The notes below the pieces were generated by a model, which was given only the letters and a program-made list of their open reading frames with translations, was not told the origin of the DNA and ran no database searches. A stretch of DNA of 64,000 nt from Mycolicibacterium bacteremicum (lineage in GTDB: Bacteria > Actinomycetota > Actinomycetes > Mycobacteriales > Mycobacteriaceae), in assembly GCF_943913955.1 (NCBI RefSeq), contig NZ_CALUAE010000010.1, forward strand, positions 36,007 through 100,006, read 5' to 3'. This document shows positions 35,596-44,405 of the stretch, piece by piece; position 1 is the stretch's first letter; the number at the start of each line of letters is the position of its first letter. Position numbers and translations under genes: made by a program.

Positions 35596-37347
35596 ATGGC
35601 ACCGGTGAGTCTACGAACCCTTCCCCATGAGTCCGTCCGCACCTCACGCTCCAACTCCCGCACGACCAAACGCCAGTCCGGGGTCTTCGACGGCTACGGC
35701 GACTCGGGCAGGTACTCCGCGGCCTTCGACGAGATGTTCGACGCCGAAGGCAACGTCCGCGCGCCCTACAAGGGAATCTTCACCGAACTCTCGCCATCGG
35801 ATGCCTCCGAGCTGGAGGCGCGCTCCGAGGCGCTGGGCCGCGCTTTCGTCGACCAGGGCATCACCTTCTCGTTGTCCGGTCAGGAACGCCCCTTCCCGCT
35901 CGACCTCGTGCCCCGGGTCATCTCGGCGGCCGAATGGTCGCGGCTGGAGAAGGGCATCGCCCAGCGGGTCAAGGCCCTCGAGCTCTATCTCGACGACATC
36001 TACGGCGAGCAGGAAATCCTGCGCGACGGCGTCATCCCGCGCCGACTGGTCACCTCCTGCGAGCACTTCCACCGCGAGGCGGTCGGCATCGTCCCGCCCA
36101 ACGGCGTGCGCATCCACGTCGCCGGTATCGACCTGGTCCGCGACGCGCAGGGCACGTTCCGGGTGCTGGAGGACAACCTGCGCTCGCCCTCGGGTGTGTC
36201 CTACGTCATGGAGAACCGCCGCACCATGGCGCGGGTGTTCCCGAACCTGTTCGCCAGCCACCGGGTGCGCGCGGTCGGCGACTACTCCTCGCACCTGCTG
36301 CGCGCCCTGCGCAAGGCGGCGGCCACCAACGAGGCCGATCCGACGGTCGTGGTGCTGACGCCGGGTGTCTACAACTCCGCGTACTTCGAGCATTCGCTGC
36401 TGGCCCGGCAGATGGGCGTCGAGCTCGTCGAGGGCCGCGACCTGTTCTGCCGCGACAACACGGTCTACATGCGCACCACCGAGGGGGAGCGCCAGGTCGA
36501 CGTGATCTACCGCCGCATCGACGACGACTACCTGGACCCGATGCAGTTCAAGCCGGACTCGGTGCTCGGCGTGGCCGGCGTGCTCAACGCCGCGCGGGCG
36601 GGCAACGTGGTGATCTCCAGCGCCATCGGCAACGGGGTCGGTGACGACAAGCTGGTCTACACCTACGTGCCGACGATCATCCAGTACTACCTCGGCGAGA
36701 AGCCGCTGCTGGCCAACGTCGACACCTACCGCTGCTGGCTCGACGACGAGCGTGAGGCCGTCCTCGACGCCGTCGCCGACCTGGTGATCAAGCCGGTGGA
36801 GGGGTCCGGGGGCTACGGCATCGTGTTCGGTCCCGATGCGTCGCCAAAGGAGTTGGCCGCGATCTCGAAGAAGATCCGGGCCGACCCGCGTGGCTGGATC
36901 GCGCAGCCGGTCGTCCAGTTGTCGACGGTGCCGACCAAGATCGACGACAAGCTGGTACCGCGCCACGTCGATCTGCGCCCCTTCGCGGTCAACGACGGTG
37001 ACGATGTCTGGGTGCTGCCCGGCGGGCTGACCCGGGTGGCGTTGCCGGAGGGTTCCCTCGTGGTGAACTCCAGTCAGGGTGGCGGCTCGAAGGACACCTG
37101 GGTGCTGGCCTCGCGCACCTCCGCCGCGGATCGGGAGCTGGCCGCCGCCGAGGTGGTGCGCTCGCTGCCCGACACCACCAAGAATGCCAAGACCTCGGTC
37201 GCGGAGAAGGTGTCCCGCAGCAGCAAGGCGAGCCGGGATGGCAAGAGCGAGTCGGCCTCCCAGACCCAGCAGCAGTCGCGCGACGCCTGGGGTTCCTCCG
37301 AACAACAGCAACAGCAACAGCAGCAACAGCAGGCGGAGGTCGGTTGA
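35596..37347 (+). CDS. Circularly permuted ATP-grasp protein (type 2)
   Basis: From the ATG at 35596 the protein has 583 residues (a GTG at 35605 is also possible). It matches the Rv2411c family of circularly permuted ATP-grasp ligases: DGYGDSGRYSAAFDEMF, FRVLEDNLRSPSGVSYVMEN, ADLVIKPVEGSGGYGIVFGP and RHVDLRPFAVN. Such genes travel with an alpha-E protein and a transglutaminase, as here, and are thought to build or process a peptide-like modification that has not been established. The C-terminus is a low-complexity Ser/Lys/Gln tail ending in a run of ten glutamines. The next gene overlaps by one base. Confidence 0.9.
   Translation: MAPVSLRTLPHESVRTSRSNSRTTKRQSGVFDGYGDSGRYSAAFDEMFDAEGNVRAPYKGIFTELSPSDASELEARSEALGRAFVDQGITFSLSGQERPFPLDLVPRVISAAEWSRLEKGIAQRVKALELYLDDIYGEQEILRDGVIPRRLVTSCEHFHREAVGIVPPNGVRIHVAGIDLVRDAQGTFRVLEDNLRSPSGVSYVMENRRTMARVFPNLFASHRVRAVGDYSSHLLRALRKAAATNEADPTVVVLTPGVYNSAYFEHSLLARQMGVELVEGRDLFCRDNTVYMRTTEGERQVDVIYRRIDDDYLDPMQFKPDSVLGVAGVLNAARAGNVVISSAIGNGVGDDKLVYTYVPTIIQYYLGEKPLLANVDTYRCWLDDEREAVLDAVADLVIKPVEGSGGYGIVFGPDASPKELAAISKKIRADPRGWIAQPVVQLSTVPTKIDDKLVPRHVDLRPFAVNDGDDVWVLPGGLTRVALPEGSLVVNSSQGGGSKDTWVLASRTSAADRELAAAEVVRSLPDTTKNAKTSVAEKVSRSSKASRDGKSESASQTQQQSRDAWGSSEQQQQQQQQQQAEVG
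37301..37332 (+). repeat. CAA/CAG microsatellite coding for poly-glutamine
   Basis: About ten consecutive CAA and CAG codons encode a glutamine run at the extreme C-terminus of the ATP-grasp protein, four codons before its stop. Trinucleotide tracts are prone to slippage. Changes in multiples of three would only lengthen or shorten the run. Confidence 0.9.
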
Positions 37348-38324
37348 TGCTGGCACGCAACGCGGAATCGCTGTACTGGATCGGGCGCTACGTGGAGCGC
37401 GCCGATGACACCGCGCGCATCCTCGACGTGGTGGTCCACCAACTCCTCGAAGACTCCAGTGTCGATCCCGACCAGACATCGCGGGTGCTGTTGCGGGTCC
37501 TGGACATCGAACCGCCCGAACAGCAGTTGGACGTCTGGTCGCTGACCGATCTGGTCGCCTTCAGCCGGGACACCGGCGGTGGTTCCTCCATCGTCGAATC
37601 CATCACCGCGGCGCGCGAGAACGCCCGCGGCGCACGCGAAGTCACCTCGACCGAGATGTGGGAGTGCCTCAACACCACCTACAACGCGCTCGCCGAACGC
37701 GAGCGGGCAGCCCGCAGGCTGGGCCCGCACGAATTCCTGGCCTATGTCGAGGGCCGGGCCGCCATGTTCGCCGGGCTCGCCGACTCCACGCTGTCGCGCG
37801 ACGACGGCTACCGATTCATGGTGCTGGGCCGGGCCATCGAACGCGTCGACATGACGGTACGCATGCTGCTGTCCCGTGTCGGCGACAGCGGATCGTCGCC
37901 GGCGTGGGTGACGGTGCTCAGATCGGCGGGCGCCCACGACACCTATCTGCGCACCTACCGCGGCGTGCTCGATGCCGGCCGGGTGGTGGAATTCCTGCTC
38001 CTGGACCGGCTTTTCCCGCGCTCGGTGTTCTACTCGCTGCGGCTGGCCGAGCACAGCCTCGACGAGCTGATCAACAGCAGGCACAACCGGGTCGGCTCGA
38101 CGGCGGAAGCGCAACGCCTGCTCGGCCGGGCCCGCAGTGAGCTGGAGTTCCTGCGCCCCGGTCTGCTGCTCGAATCGCTGGAGGACCAGCTGGCCGCGCT
38201 GCAACGCACCTGTATCGAGGTAGGAGAGGCATTGGCACTGCAGTACTTTCACTCCGCCCCCTGGGTGGCGTGGACCGATGCCGGGCGCGCCAACGGCGCC
38301 GTCATCGAAGAGGGGGAGATCTGA
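37347..38324 (+). CDS. Alpha-E domain protein
   Basis: The 325-aa protein consists of the alpha-E helical domain (DUF403): MLARNAESLYWIGRYVERAD at the N-terminus and later VMVLGRAIERVDMTVRMLL-like helices. It is the equivalent of Rv2410c. The start overlaps the ATP-grasp stop (TGATG) and its stop overlaps the transglutaminase start in the same way, so the three proteins are made together. The biochemical role is unknown. Confidence 0.9.
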   Translation: MLARNAESLYWIGRYVERADDTARILDVVVHQLLEDSSVDPDQTSRVLLRVLDIEPPEQQLDVWSLTDLVAFSRDTGGGSSIVESITAARENARGAREVTSTEMWECLNTTYNALAERERAARRLGPHEFLAYVEGRAAMFAGLADSTLSRDDGYRFMVLGRAIERVDMTVRMLLSRVGDSGSSPAWVTVLRSAGAHDTYLRTYRGVLDAGRVVEFLLLDRLFPRSVFYSLRLAEHSLDELINSRHNRVGSTAEAQRLLGRARSELEFLRPGLLLESLEDQLAALQRTCIEVGEALALQYFHSAPWVAWTDAGRANGAVIEEGEI

Positions 38325-39163
38325 TGTGGCGCATGCGGGTGGTCCATGCCACGGGCTACGCCTACAAGTCGCCCGTGACGGCGTCGTTCAACGAGGCGCG
38401 CCTGACCCCGCGGTCCGATTCGCGGCAGAACGTCATTCTCAACCGGGTCGAGACCATCCCCGCCACCCGCCAGTACCGCTATGTCGACTACTGGGGTACC
38501 GCGGTGACGACATTCGACCTGCACGCGCCGCACGCCGAATTGGAGGTCACCGCCTCCTCGGTGGTGGAGACCGAGAAGCCCGACCTGCCGGAGTCGACGG
38601 TCAGCTGGGAGGATCTCGCTTCCGAAGCGGTGGTCGACCGTTTCGACGAACTGCTCACCCCGACGGTCTACACGCCGGCCAGCAAGCGTATCGAGCGGGT
38701 CGGCCGACAGTTCGTCAAGAACTTCGAACCGCAGCAGGCGGTGATCGAGGCCGCGCGCTGGGTCAACGGTGAACTGCAGTACGTGCCGGGAACCACCGGT
38801 GTGCACTCGTCCGGTCTGGATGCGCTGCGCGAGGGTAAGGGCGTCTGCCAGGACTTCGCGCATCTCACGCTGATCCTGTTGCGCAGCATGGGGATTCCCG
38901 CTCGCTATGTGTCGGGGTACCTGCACCCGCGGCGGTCGGCCAAGGTCGGGGAGACCATCGAGGGCCAGAGCCACGCCTGGATCCAGGCCTGGACCGGTGA
39001 CTGGTGGCACTACGACCCGACCAACGACAAGGACATCAACGAGCAGTACATCAGCGTCGGCGTCGGGCGTGACTACGCCGATGTCACCCCGTTGAAGGGC
39101 ATCTACTCCGGCGAGGGATCCACCGATCTGGACGTCGTCGTGGAGATCACCCGGCTGGCCTGA
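38324..39163 (+). CDS. Transglutaminase-like cysteine peptidase family protein
   Basis: The 279-aa protein has an N-terminal beta domain (VVHATGYAYKSPVTASFNEA), then the transglutaminase core. Cys is in EGKGVCQDFAHL, His in GQSHAWIQAW and Asp in HYDPTNDKDINEQY, completing the triad. It is the third gene of the ATP-grasp/alpha-E/transglutaminase set (Rv2409c equivalent). By analogy the set may form and cut amide bonds in an unknown peptide. The 3' end overlaps the convergent RNase Z-like gene by 17 bp. Confidence 0.92.
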   Translation: MWRMRVVHATGYAYKSPVTASFNEARLTPRSDSRQNVILNRVETIPATRQYRYVDYWGTAVTTFDLHAPHAELEVTASSVVETEKPDLPESTVSWEDLASEAVVDRFDELLTPTVYTPASKRIERVGRQFVKNFEPQQAVIEAARWVNGELQYVPGTTGVHSSGLDALREGKGVCQDFAHLTLILLRSMGIPARYVSGYLHPRRSAKVGETIEGQSHAWIQAWTGDWWHYDPTNDKDINEQYISVGVGRDYADVTPLKGIYSGEGSTDLDVVVEITRLA

Positions 39164-40007
39164 CGCACACACCGGGATGTACCTGCACTCGGTGCAGATC
39201 GTCACCCAGCTCGATCTGGCGGCCGAATCTGGCTGCGGCCAACGCGCGCCACTGGTCCTCGGTCCCGGGCACCATCGCCGGGACGTAATGCGTCAGGATC
39301 AGGATGCCCACCCCGGCCCGGGAGGCGGTATCGGCCGCCTGTTCCACGGTGGAGTGGTAATCGCAGATGTCGCGCATCCGCTGCAGCGGTACGGCGTCGA
39401 CCAGATCCTTGCGAATCACGGTGTGCACCAAGGCGCCGGCGCCGGCGGCCAGCGCGTCGAGCGACGCGCAGGGGACGGTGTCACCGGCCAGCACCACCGA
39501 CGCCCCCGCGTGTTCGACGCGGAACCCGATCGTCGGCGCGACCGGGCGGTGATCGGTGGGCGCGGCCAGTACGCGCACCTCGGCGGTGTCCCACACCGCG
39601 CCGTCGGTGTACTCCGATACCTGCACCGGCGGTGGCCCGGTCAGGTCGGCGTGGTGGGCGATGCGGTAGCCGATGTCGTGACCGAAGGCCGTCAGCATCG
39701 CCTGCACCGCCGCCGCGGTCCCGGGTGGGCCTATCACCGGCAGCGGTGCCGGATCCGGCCCGAAGGAGCTGATCCACCGGGTGATCAGCACATCGCCCAG
39801 ATCGGCGATGTGGTCACTGTGCAGGTGGGTCAGCAGCAGCGCACTGAGCTGGTTGGCCGCCGACCCGGCCGCAGCCAACCGTTGCAGCACCCCGCGGCCG
39901 CAGTCGACCAGGAACGTCTGCCCGCCGGCCCGGACCAGGGTGGACGGACCGGCCCGCGCGGGGTCGGGGATGGGACTGCCGGTGCCCAGCAGCGTCACCT
40001 CGATCAT
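39147..40007 (-). CDS. RNase Z-like metallo-beta-lactamase-fold hydrolase
   Basis: The 286-aa protein has the MBL zinc motif LLLTHLHSDHIADLGD, with VTLLGTGSPIPDPARAGPST at the N-terminus, and later HYHSTVEQAA-like and LTHYVPAM segments that supply the remaining ligands. It is the counterpart of Rv2407, annotated as a ribonuclease Z, which trims tRNA 3' ends. The arylsulfatase-like members of the same subfamily have similar sequences, so the substrate is not fully certain. Confidence 0.8.
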   Translation of the reverse strand: MIEVTLLGTGSPIPDPARAGPSTLVRAGGQTFLVDCGRGVLQRLAAAGSAANQLSALLLTHLHSDHIADLGDVLITRWISSFGPDPAPLPVIGPPGTAAAVQAMLTAFGHDIGYRIAHHADLTGPPPVQVSEYTDGAVWDTAEVRVLAAPTDHRPVAPTIGFRVEHAGASVVLAGDTVPCASLDALAAGAGALVHTVIRKDLVDAVPLQRMRDICDYHSTVEQAADTASRAGVGILILTHYVPAMVPGTEDQWRALAAARFGRQIELGDDLHRVQVHPGVCVRPAG

Positions 40008-40085
40008 GGGCCCACATATACGCGGATTCGGCCGCCGGGTGCGGACAATCGACCAATCGGGTGCCGATCGGAGGCAGATCGGACG

Positions 40086-40127
40086 TAGCCTGGAGTGTGT
40101 CCGTAGTCACATTCGCAGGAGGGCGCC
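40086..40127 (+). promoter_or_regulatory. Promoter and ribosome site of the CBS gene
   Basis: TAGCCT (40086-40091) is a likely -10, giving a short leader of about 30 nt. GCAGGAGG precedes the ATG at 40128, a strong Shine-Dalgarno sequence. This gene is leadered, unlike many neighbours. Confidence 0.5.
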
Positions 40128-40556
40128 ATGCGGATCGCCGATGTGCTGAAGACCAAGGGCGCGGCGGTCGCGACCATCACGCCGGAGACATCGGTCGCCG
40201 ACCTGCTGGCCGGGCTGGTCGAGCGGAACATCGGGGCGATGGTGGTCGTCGGTCCGGATGGCCCGGTGGGCATCGTCTCCGAGCGCGATGTGGTGCACCG
40301 GTTGCACGCGCTGGGCGCCGACCTGCTGACCAGGCCGGTCAGCGAGATCATGACCACGCATCTGGTGTTCTGCGCACCGCAGGATTCGGTCGACAGTCTC
40401 AGCGCGGCGATGACGCATCACCGGGTGCGGCACATCCCGGTCCTGGCGGACGGCAGGCTCGCCGGCATCGTCAGCATCGGTGACGTGGTCAAGTCGCGCA
40501 TGCAGGAACTGGAATCCAGCACAGAGCACTTGCAGGCGTACATCACGCAGGGCTGA
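40128..40556 (+). CDS. CBS-domain pair protein
   Basis: The 142-aa protein consists of two CBS domains (VADLLAGLVERNIGAMVVVG and SLSAAMTHHRVRHIPVLADG), which form an adenosyl-nucleotide-sensing Bateman module. It is the equivalent of Rv2406c. It has no catalytic domain, so it is probably a regulatory subunit. It abuts the GNAT gene without a gap. Confidence 0.92.
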   Translation: MRIADVLKTKGAAVATITPETSVADLLAGLVERNIGAMVVVGPDGPVGIVSERDVVHRLHALGADLLTRPVSEIMTTHLVFCAPQDSVDSLSAAMTHHRVRHIPVLADGRLAGIVSIGDVVKSRMQELESSTEHLQAYITQG

Positions 40557-41174
40557 ATGGATGGTGTGAGCGAACCCGAGGTGCGACCCGCCGTCCGATC
40601 CGATATCGCGGCACTGTCGAAGGTGCTGGGCCGCGCCTTCTTCGACGATCCGGTGATGGCCTGGATGCTGCCCGACCCGCAGGCGCGGCGGCGCAAACTG
40701 CACAAGCTGTTCGCGGCGCTGACCCGCCATCACCACCTGGCCCGCGGCGGGGTGGAGGTGGCCGGCGCGGCGTCCGGTATCGGGGCCGCGGCCCTGTGGG
40801 ATCCCCCGGGGCAGTGGCGGCACACCACCGCCGAGGAACTACGCGCCGCGCCGTCGATGCTGCTCACCTTCGGCGGCGCGGTGCGGCGCGGTGTAGCGGT
40901 GTCGGAATTGATGAAACAGTCGCATCCGGATGAGCCGCACTGGTATCTCGCGGTGATCGGCAGCGATCCGCAGGTACGCGGCGGTGGTTACGGGCACGCC
41001 CTGATGCGGTCGCGGCTCGACCGCTGCGACGCCGAGTTCGCACCCGCCTATCTGGAGTCCAGCAATCCCGACAACATCGGCTACTACCAGCGTTTCGGTT
41101 TCGAGGTGACCGGGGAGATCACGGTTGCCGGCGGCGGGCCGACGCTGTACCCGATGTGGCGCAATACGCGGTGA
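40557..41174 (+). CDS. GNAT family N-acetyltransferase
   Basis: The 205-aa protein has the acetyl-CoA site VIGSDPQVRGGGYGHALM (the Q/RxxGxG/A motif) and ESSNPDNIGYYQRFGFEVTG in motif B. It probably modifies a small amine or a protein amino group; the substrate is unknown. The ATG at 40557 immediately follows the CBS stop. A GTG at 40566 is another option. The gene marks the left edge of the accessory block absent from M. tuberculosis at this place. Confidence 0.85.
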   Translation: MDGVSEPEVRPAVRSDIAALSKVLGRAFFDDPVMAWMLPDPQARRRKLHKLFAALTRHHHLARGGVEVAGAASGIGAAALWDPPGQWRHTTAEELRAAPSMLLTFGGAVRRGVAVSELMKQSHPDEPHWYLAVIGSDPQVRGGGYGHALMRSRLDRCDAEFAPAYLESSNPDNIGYYQRFGFEVTGEITVAGGGPTLYPMWRNTR

Positions 41175-41197
41175 CCCCGGGGGCGCCTGCCGCACGG

Positions 41198-41203
41198 TAG
41201 AGT
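41198..41203 (+). promoter_or_regulatory. -10 box of the B12 importer operon
   Basis: TAGAGT lies about 8 nt before the first paired base of the cobalamin riboswitch, so the RNA would start just before the aptamer. Confidence 0.5.
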
Positions 41204-41210
41204 TCGGTTC

Positions 41211-41293
41211 GACCAGCAGGGGAATCCGGTGACAATCCGGAGCTGACGCGCAGCGGTATGAGGTCCTACCTCGAAGCCCGAATGCCTGCGGTC
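41211..41293 (+). ncRNA. Cobalamin (adenosylcobalamin-type) riboswitch
   Basis: The segment carries the conserved core GGGAATCCGGTGACAATCCGG, then AGCTGACGCGCAGCGG, and the downstream B12-box part GAAGCCCGAATGCCTGC. The ends close as a stem: GACCAGCAGG (41211-41220) with CCTGC-GGTC (41285-41293). GAGGT-CCT-ACCTC (41260-41272) is an extra hairpin. It lies 54 nt before the first btuF, so B12 should repress the importer. The lack of a U-tract suggests control of translation. Confidence 0.88.
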
Positions 41294-41347
41294 GTTGAAC
41301 CGTCGACGGCCCCGCGCCTGGGCCCTGCACCGAAGGATGTCACCGCT

Positions 41348-42373
41348 GTGCGTGCATTGATCACGCTTGTCTGCCTCGTTCTCACCATCACCGCCTGCAG
41401 CCGGTCCGATGCGCCCGCCCCGGTGCCGTCGGCCACCGCGCAGGCCGGTCATACCAGCTACCCGCTGACACTGCAGAATTGCGGTGTCGAGGTCACATTC
41501 GAGCGGGCACCGCGCCGCGCGGTCTCGCTGTATCAGGCTTCCACTGAGATCCTGCTGTCCTTGGGGTTGGCCGATCGGATGGTCGGGACCTCGACCTGGT
41601 TCGACCCGGTGCTGCCCGCGCTGGCCGCCGACAACGAGCGGGTGCCGCGGATCGCCGACAACGACCCGAGCTTGGAGACGGTGCTGGACCTCGAGCCCGA
41701 CCTCATCACCTCGGCGAGCGCACACACCTTCACCGCCGCGGTCGTCGGTGAGCGCGCCCGGCTTGCTGCCCTCGGCATCCCCACCTACCAATCGCCCTCG
41801 GTGTGCACCGACGCGGTGGTGGAGGGCGAGACGGTCACCCGCACCGGTCCGCTGCAGATGGACACGCTGTTCCGTGAGATCACTGAGCTGGCACAGATTT
41901 TCGACGTGCAGGACCGCGGCGCCCGGCTGGTGGACGAACTGCGCAAGCGGCTGGAGGACGCGCCGACCGGCCCGGCGCAGGGCGCCACCGTCGCATTCTG
42001 GTTCTCCGGACTGCGCACCCCGTATCTGGCCGGCTGCTGTTCGGCGCCGGGTCTCTACGCCCGGGAAGTGGGCGCCACCAACGTGTTCGCGGACGCGCAT
42101 GAGGACTGGCCCGAGATCAGTTGGGAGGCATTGGCCGACCGTGATCCCGACGTGCTGGTGCTGGCCGATCTGAGCCGCAAGCGCATCGACGGTGACGCCC
42201 TGGACACCAAGATCGCGTTCCTGGAATCCAATCCGGTCACCCGGACCATGACCGCGGTACAGCACCGGCGCTATGTCGTGCTGTCCGGCTCGGAGCTCGA
42301 TCCCGGCATCCGGCAGATCGACGCGGTCGAGAAACTCGCCGCGGGGTTCACGACGGTCGGGGAGCCGCAGTGA
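41348..42373 (+). CDS. btuF: B12-type ABC transporter substrate-binding lipoprotein 1
   Basis: The 341-aa protein has a lipoprotein signal (LVLTITAC, lipidated Cys17) and a class III periplasmic-binding fold of the BtuF/FhuD type: RAVSLYQASTEILLSLGLA and LADRDPDVLVLADLSRKRID. The GTG at 41348 follows AAGGA and lies right after the cobalamin riboswitch. Its stop overlaps the GTG of a second, closely similar binding protein. A cobalamin, cobamide or cobinamide ligand is inferred from the riboswitch. Sequence alone would also allow a siderophore. Confidence 0.82.
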   Translation: MRALITLVCLVLTITACSRSDAPAPVPSATAQAGHTSYPLTLQNCGVEVTFERAPRRAVSLYQASTEILLSLGLADRMVGTSTWFDPVLPALAADNERVPRIADNDPSLETVLDLEPDLITSASAHTFTAAVVGERARLAALGIPTYQSPSVCTDAVVEGETVTRTGPLQMDTLFREITELAQIFDVQDRGARLVDELRKRLEDAPTGPAQGATVAFWFSGLRTPYLAGCCSAPGLYAREVGATNVFADAHEDWPEISWEALADRDPDVLVLADLSRKRIDGDALDTKIAFLESNPVTRTMTAVQHRRYVVLSGSELDPGIRQIDAVEKLAAGFTTVGEPQ

Positions 42374-43383
42374 TCGGCCGTGGGATCCTTGTCATGGCCG
42401 CGGTGCTGGCGCTCGGCGGTTGCGGTCAGACCGCGGCATCGGAGCGGCGGGACGGCGCCCCGACGGGTTTCCCGATCACGGTGTCCAACTGCGGTCGCGA
42501 CGTCGTCGTCGACGCACCGCCGCAGCGCGCGGTCGCACTCAACCAGGGGTCCACCGAGATCCTGCTGTCACTGGGGCTGGCTGACCGGATGGTGGGCACC
42601 GCCACCTGGACCGACCCGGTCCGGGAGAACCTCGCCGAGGCCAATGCCGGCGTGCCGAAGCTGGCCGAGAACAAGCCGTCGCTGGAGACGGTGCTGGACA
42701 CCGAGCCCGATTTCGTGGCGGCGTCATTCGCCGGCACCCTCGGCCCCGGCGGTGTGGCCGACCGTGATCAGTTCGCATCCCTGGGTGTGCCCAGCTATCT
42801 GGCGCCGAGCGATTGCGTGGGCAAGGTCTCGGTCAACGCCGACGGCGCGCGGACCGAACCGTTCACCATGGCCGCCATCTACACCGAGATCCGGGAGCTG
42901 GCCCGCATCTTCGACGTCGTCGACCGCGGTGAGGACCTGGTCTCCGCGCTCGAGCAGCGGATGCAGGCCAGTCGGCTGACCGCCGACGCCGACCTGGCGT
43001 ACTGGTTCTCCGATATCCGCGCCCCGTACTTCGGCGGGTGCTGCGGCTCACCCGGGGTCATCACCGACACCGTCGGCGCCCGCAACATCTTCCTCGACAC
43101 CACCGAGGAGTGGCCGCAGGTCAGCTCGGAGGTGATCGCCGACCGCGACCCGGACGTGCTGGTGCTCGCCGATCTGAGCCGACGCACCATCGACGGTGAC
43201 GCACTGGACGCCAAGATCGCGTTCCTGGAGAGCAATCCGGTGACCTCGCGGCTGGCCGCGGTGCAGCAGAAGCGCTACATCGTGGTCAACGGCGCCGACC
43301 TGAACCCGTCGATCCGCACCGTGGACGGTGTCGAGAAGGTCGCCGAGGGACTGCGCCGCTTCGGATTCGCCGCCGAACGTTGA
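42370..43383 (+). CDS. btuF: B12-type ABC transporter substrate-binding lipoprotein 2
   Basis: This 337-aa paralogue of the preceding protein has lipobox LALGGC (Cys18). The two share long identical stretches, such as STEILLSLGLADRMVGT, LVLADLSR and AFLESNPVT, so the gene arose by tandem duplication. It overlaps the first copy by GTGA and the permease gene by TTGA. Divergence between the copies lies mainly in loops that could face the ligand, for example CCGSPGVITDTVGARNIFLD here. Different corrinoid preferences are possible. Confidence 0.82.
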   Translation: MIGRGILVMAAVLALGGCGQTAASERRDGAPTGFPITVSNCGRDVVVDAPPQRAVALNQGSTEILLSLGLADRMVGTATWTDPVRENLAEANAGVPKLAENKPSLETVLDTEPDFVAASFAGTLGPGGVADRDQFASLGVPSYLAPSDCVGKVSVNADGARTEPFTMAAIYTEIRELARIFDVVDRGEDLVSALEQRMQASRLTADADLAYWFSDIRAPYFGGCCGSPGVITDTVGARNIFLDTTEEWPQVSSEVIADRDPDVLVLADLSRRTIDGDALDAKIAFLESNPVTSRLAAVQQKRYIVVNGADLNPSIRTVDGVEKVAEGLRRFGFAAER

Positions 43384-44405
43384 CGCTTCGCACGCCCTCG
43401 CCGGCCGTCCTGTGGGTGCTCGGTCTGCTGTTGCTGGTCGCCTCCGGGGCGGTGGCCATCACGATCGGTCCGGCCGCCCTCTCGGTCGCCGACGTGTACG
43501 GCATCGTGGCCGAACACCTGGGTGCCGGCCCGTCGGGCGCCACCAGGATCCAGGACGGCATCGTCTGGCAGTTGCGGCTACCGCGGGTGCTGCTGGCGGC
43601 GGTCTGCGGTGCCGGACTGGCGCTGTGCGGGGCGATCCTGCAGTCCCTGCTGCGTAATCCGCTGGCCGACCCCTTCGTGCTCGGGGTGTCCTCGGGTGCG
43701 TCGACCGGGGCCGTGCTGATCGCGGTGCTCGGTGTCGGGGCGGGCACGCTGACGCTGTCCGGGGGTGCGTTCGTCGGCGCGGTGCTCTCGTTCGGGGTGG
43801 TGCTGCTGCTCGCGTACGCCGCCGGCGGCGGCACCGACCGGGTGGTGCTCGCCGGAGTGGCTGCCACCCAACTGTTCTCGGCGTTGACATCGTTCATCGT
43901 GTTGTCCTCGGCCGATGCCGAACAGACCCGCGGCGTGCTGTTCTGGTTGCTGGGTTCGCTGGCCGGGGTGTCCTGGAACGACGTCGCCGTGTGCAGCGCG
44001 GTCGTCGGTGTCGGCCTGGTGTGCTGCCTGGCCTATGCGCGGGCGCTGGACGCTTTCGCCTTCGGCGATGACGCCGCCGCCTCACTCGGGGTGTCGGTGC
44101 GGCAGGCGCGCATCGTGCTGCTGGTGATGACGGCACTGATCACCGCGGCGCTGGTCAGTGCCGCCGGTGCGATCGGGTTCGTCGGACTGGTGTTGCCACA
44201 CGCGGCCCGGTTTGTCGTAGGGCCCGCGCATCGGCGGCTGTTGCCCACGGTGGCGATCTTCGGTGCGGTGTTCATGGTGTGGGTGGATACCCTGGCCCGC
44301 ACCGTCTTCGCCCCGCAGGAGCTGCCCACCGGCGTGGTGACCGCCCTGCTCGGAGTGCCGGCGTTTGCGCTGATCCTGTTGCGACGCCGGGGAATGCCGT
44401 CATGA
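43380..44405 (+). CDS. btuC: FecCD/BtuC family ABC permease
   Basis: The 341-aa integral membrane protein has about nine to ten helices and the FecCD signature WQLRLPRVLLAAVCGAGLAL, followed by RNPLADPFVLGVSSGA, typical of B12 and siderophore importers. GFVGLVLPHAARFVVGPAHR and VWVDTLARTVFAPQELPTGV are also diagnostic. The start is a rare TTG that overlaps the stop of the second binding-protein gene. It works with the ATPase encoded next. Confidence 0.92.
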   Translation: MTLRTPSPAVLWVLGLLLLVASGAVAITIGPAALSVADVYGIVAEHLGAGPSGATRIQDGIVWQLRLPRVLLAAVCGAGLALCGAILQSLLRNPLADPFVLGVSSGASTGAVLIAVLGVGAGTLTLSGGAFVGAVLSFGVVLLLAYAAGGGTDRVVLAGVAATQLFSALTSFIVLSSADAEQTRGVLFWLLGSLAGVSWNDVAVCSAVVGVGLVCCLAYARALDAFAFGDDAAASLGVSVRQARIVLLVMTALITAALVSAAGAIGFVGLVLPHAARFVVGPAHRRLLPTVAIFGAVFMVWVDTLARTVFAPQELPTGVVTALLGVPAFALILLRRRGMPS

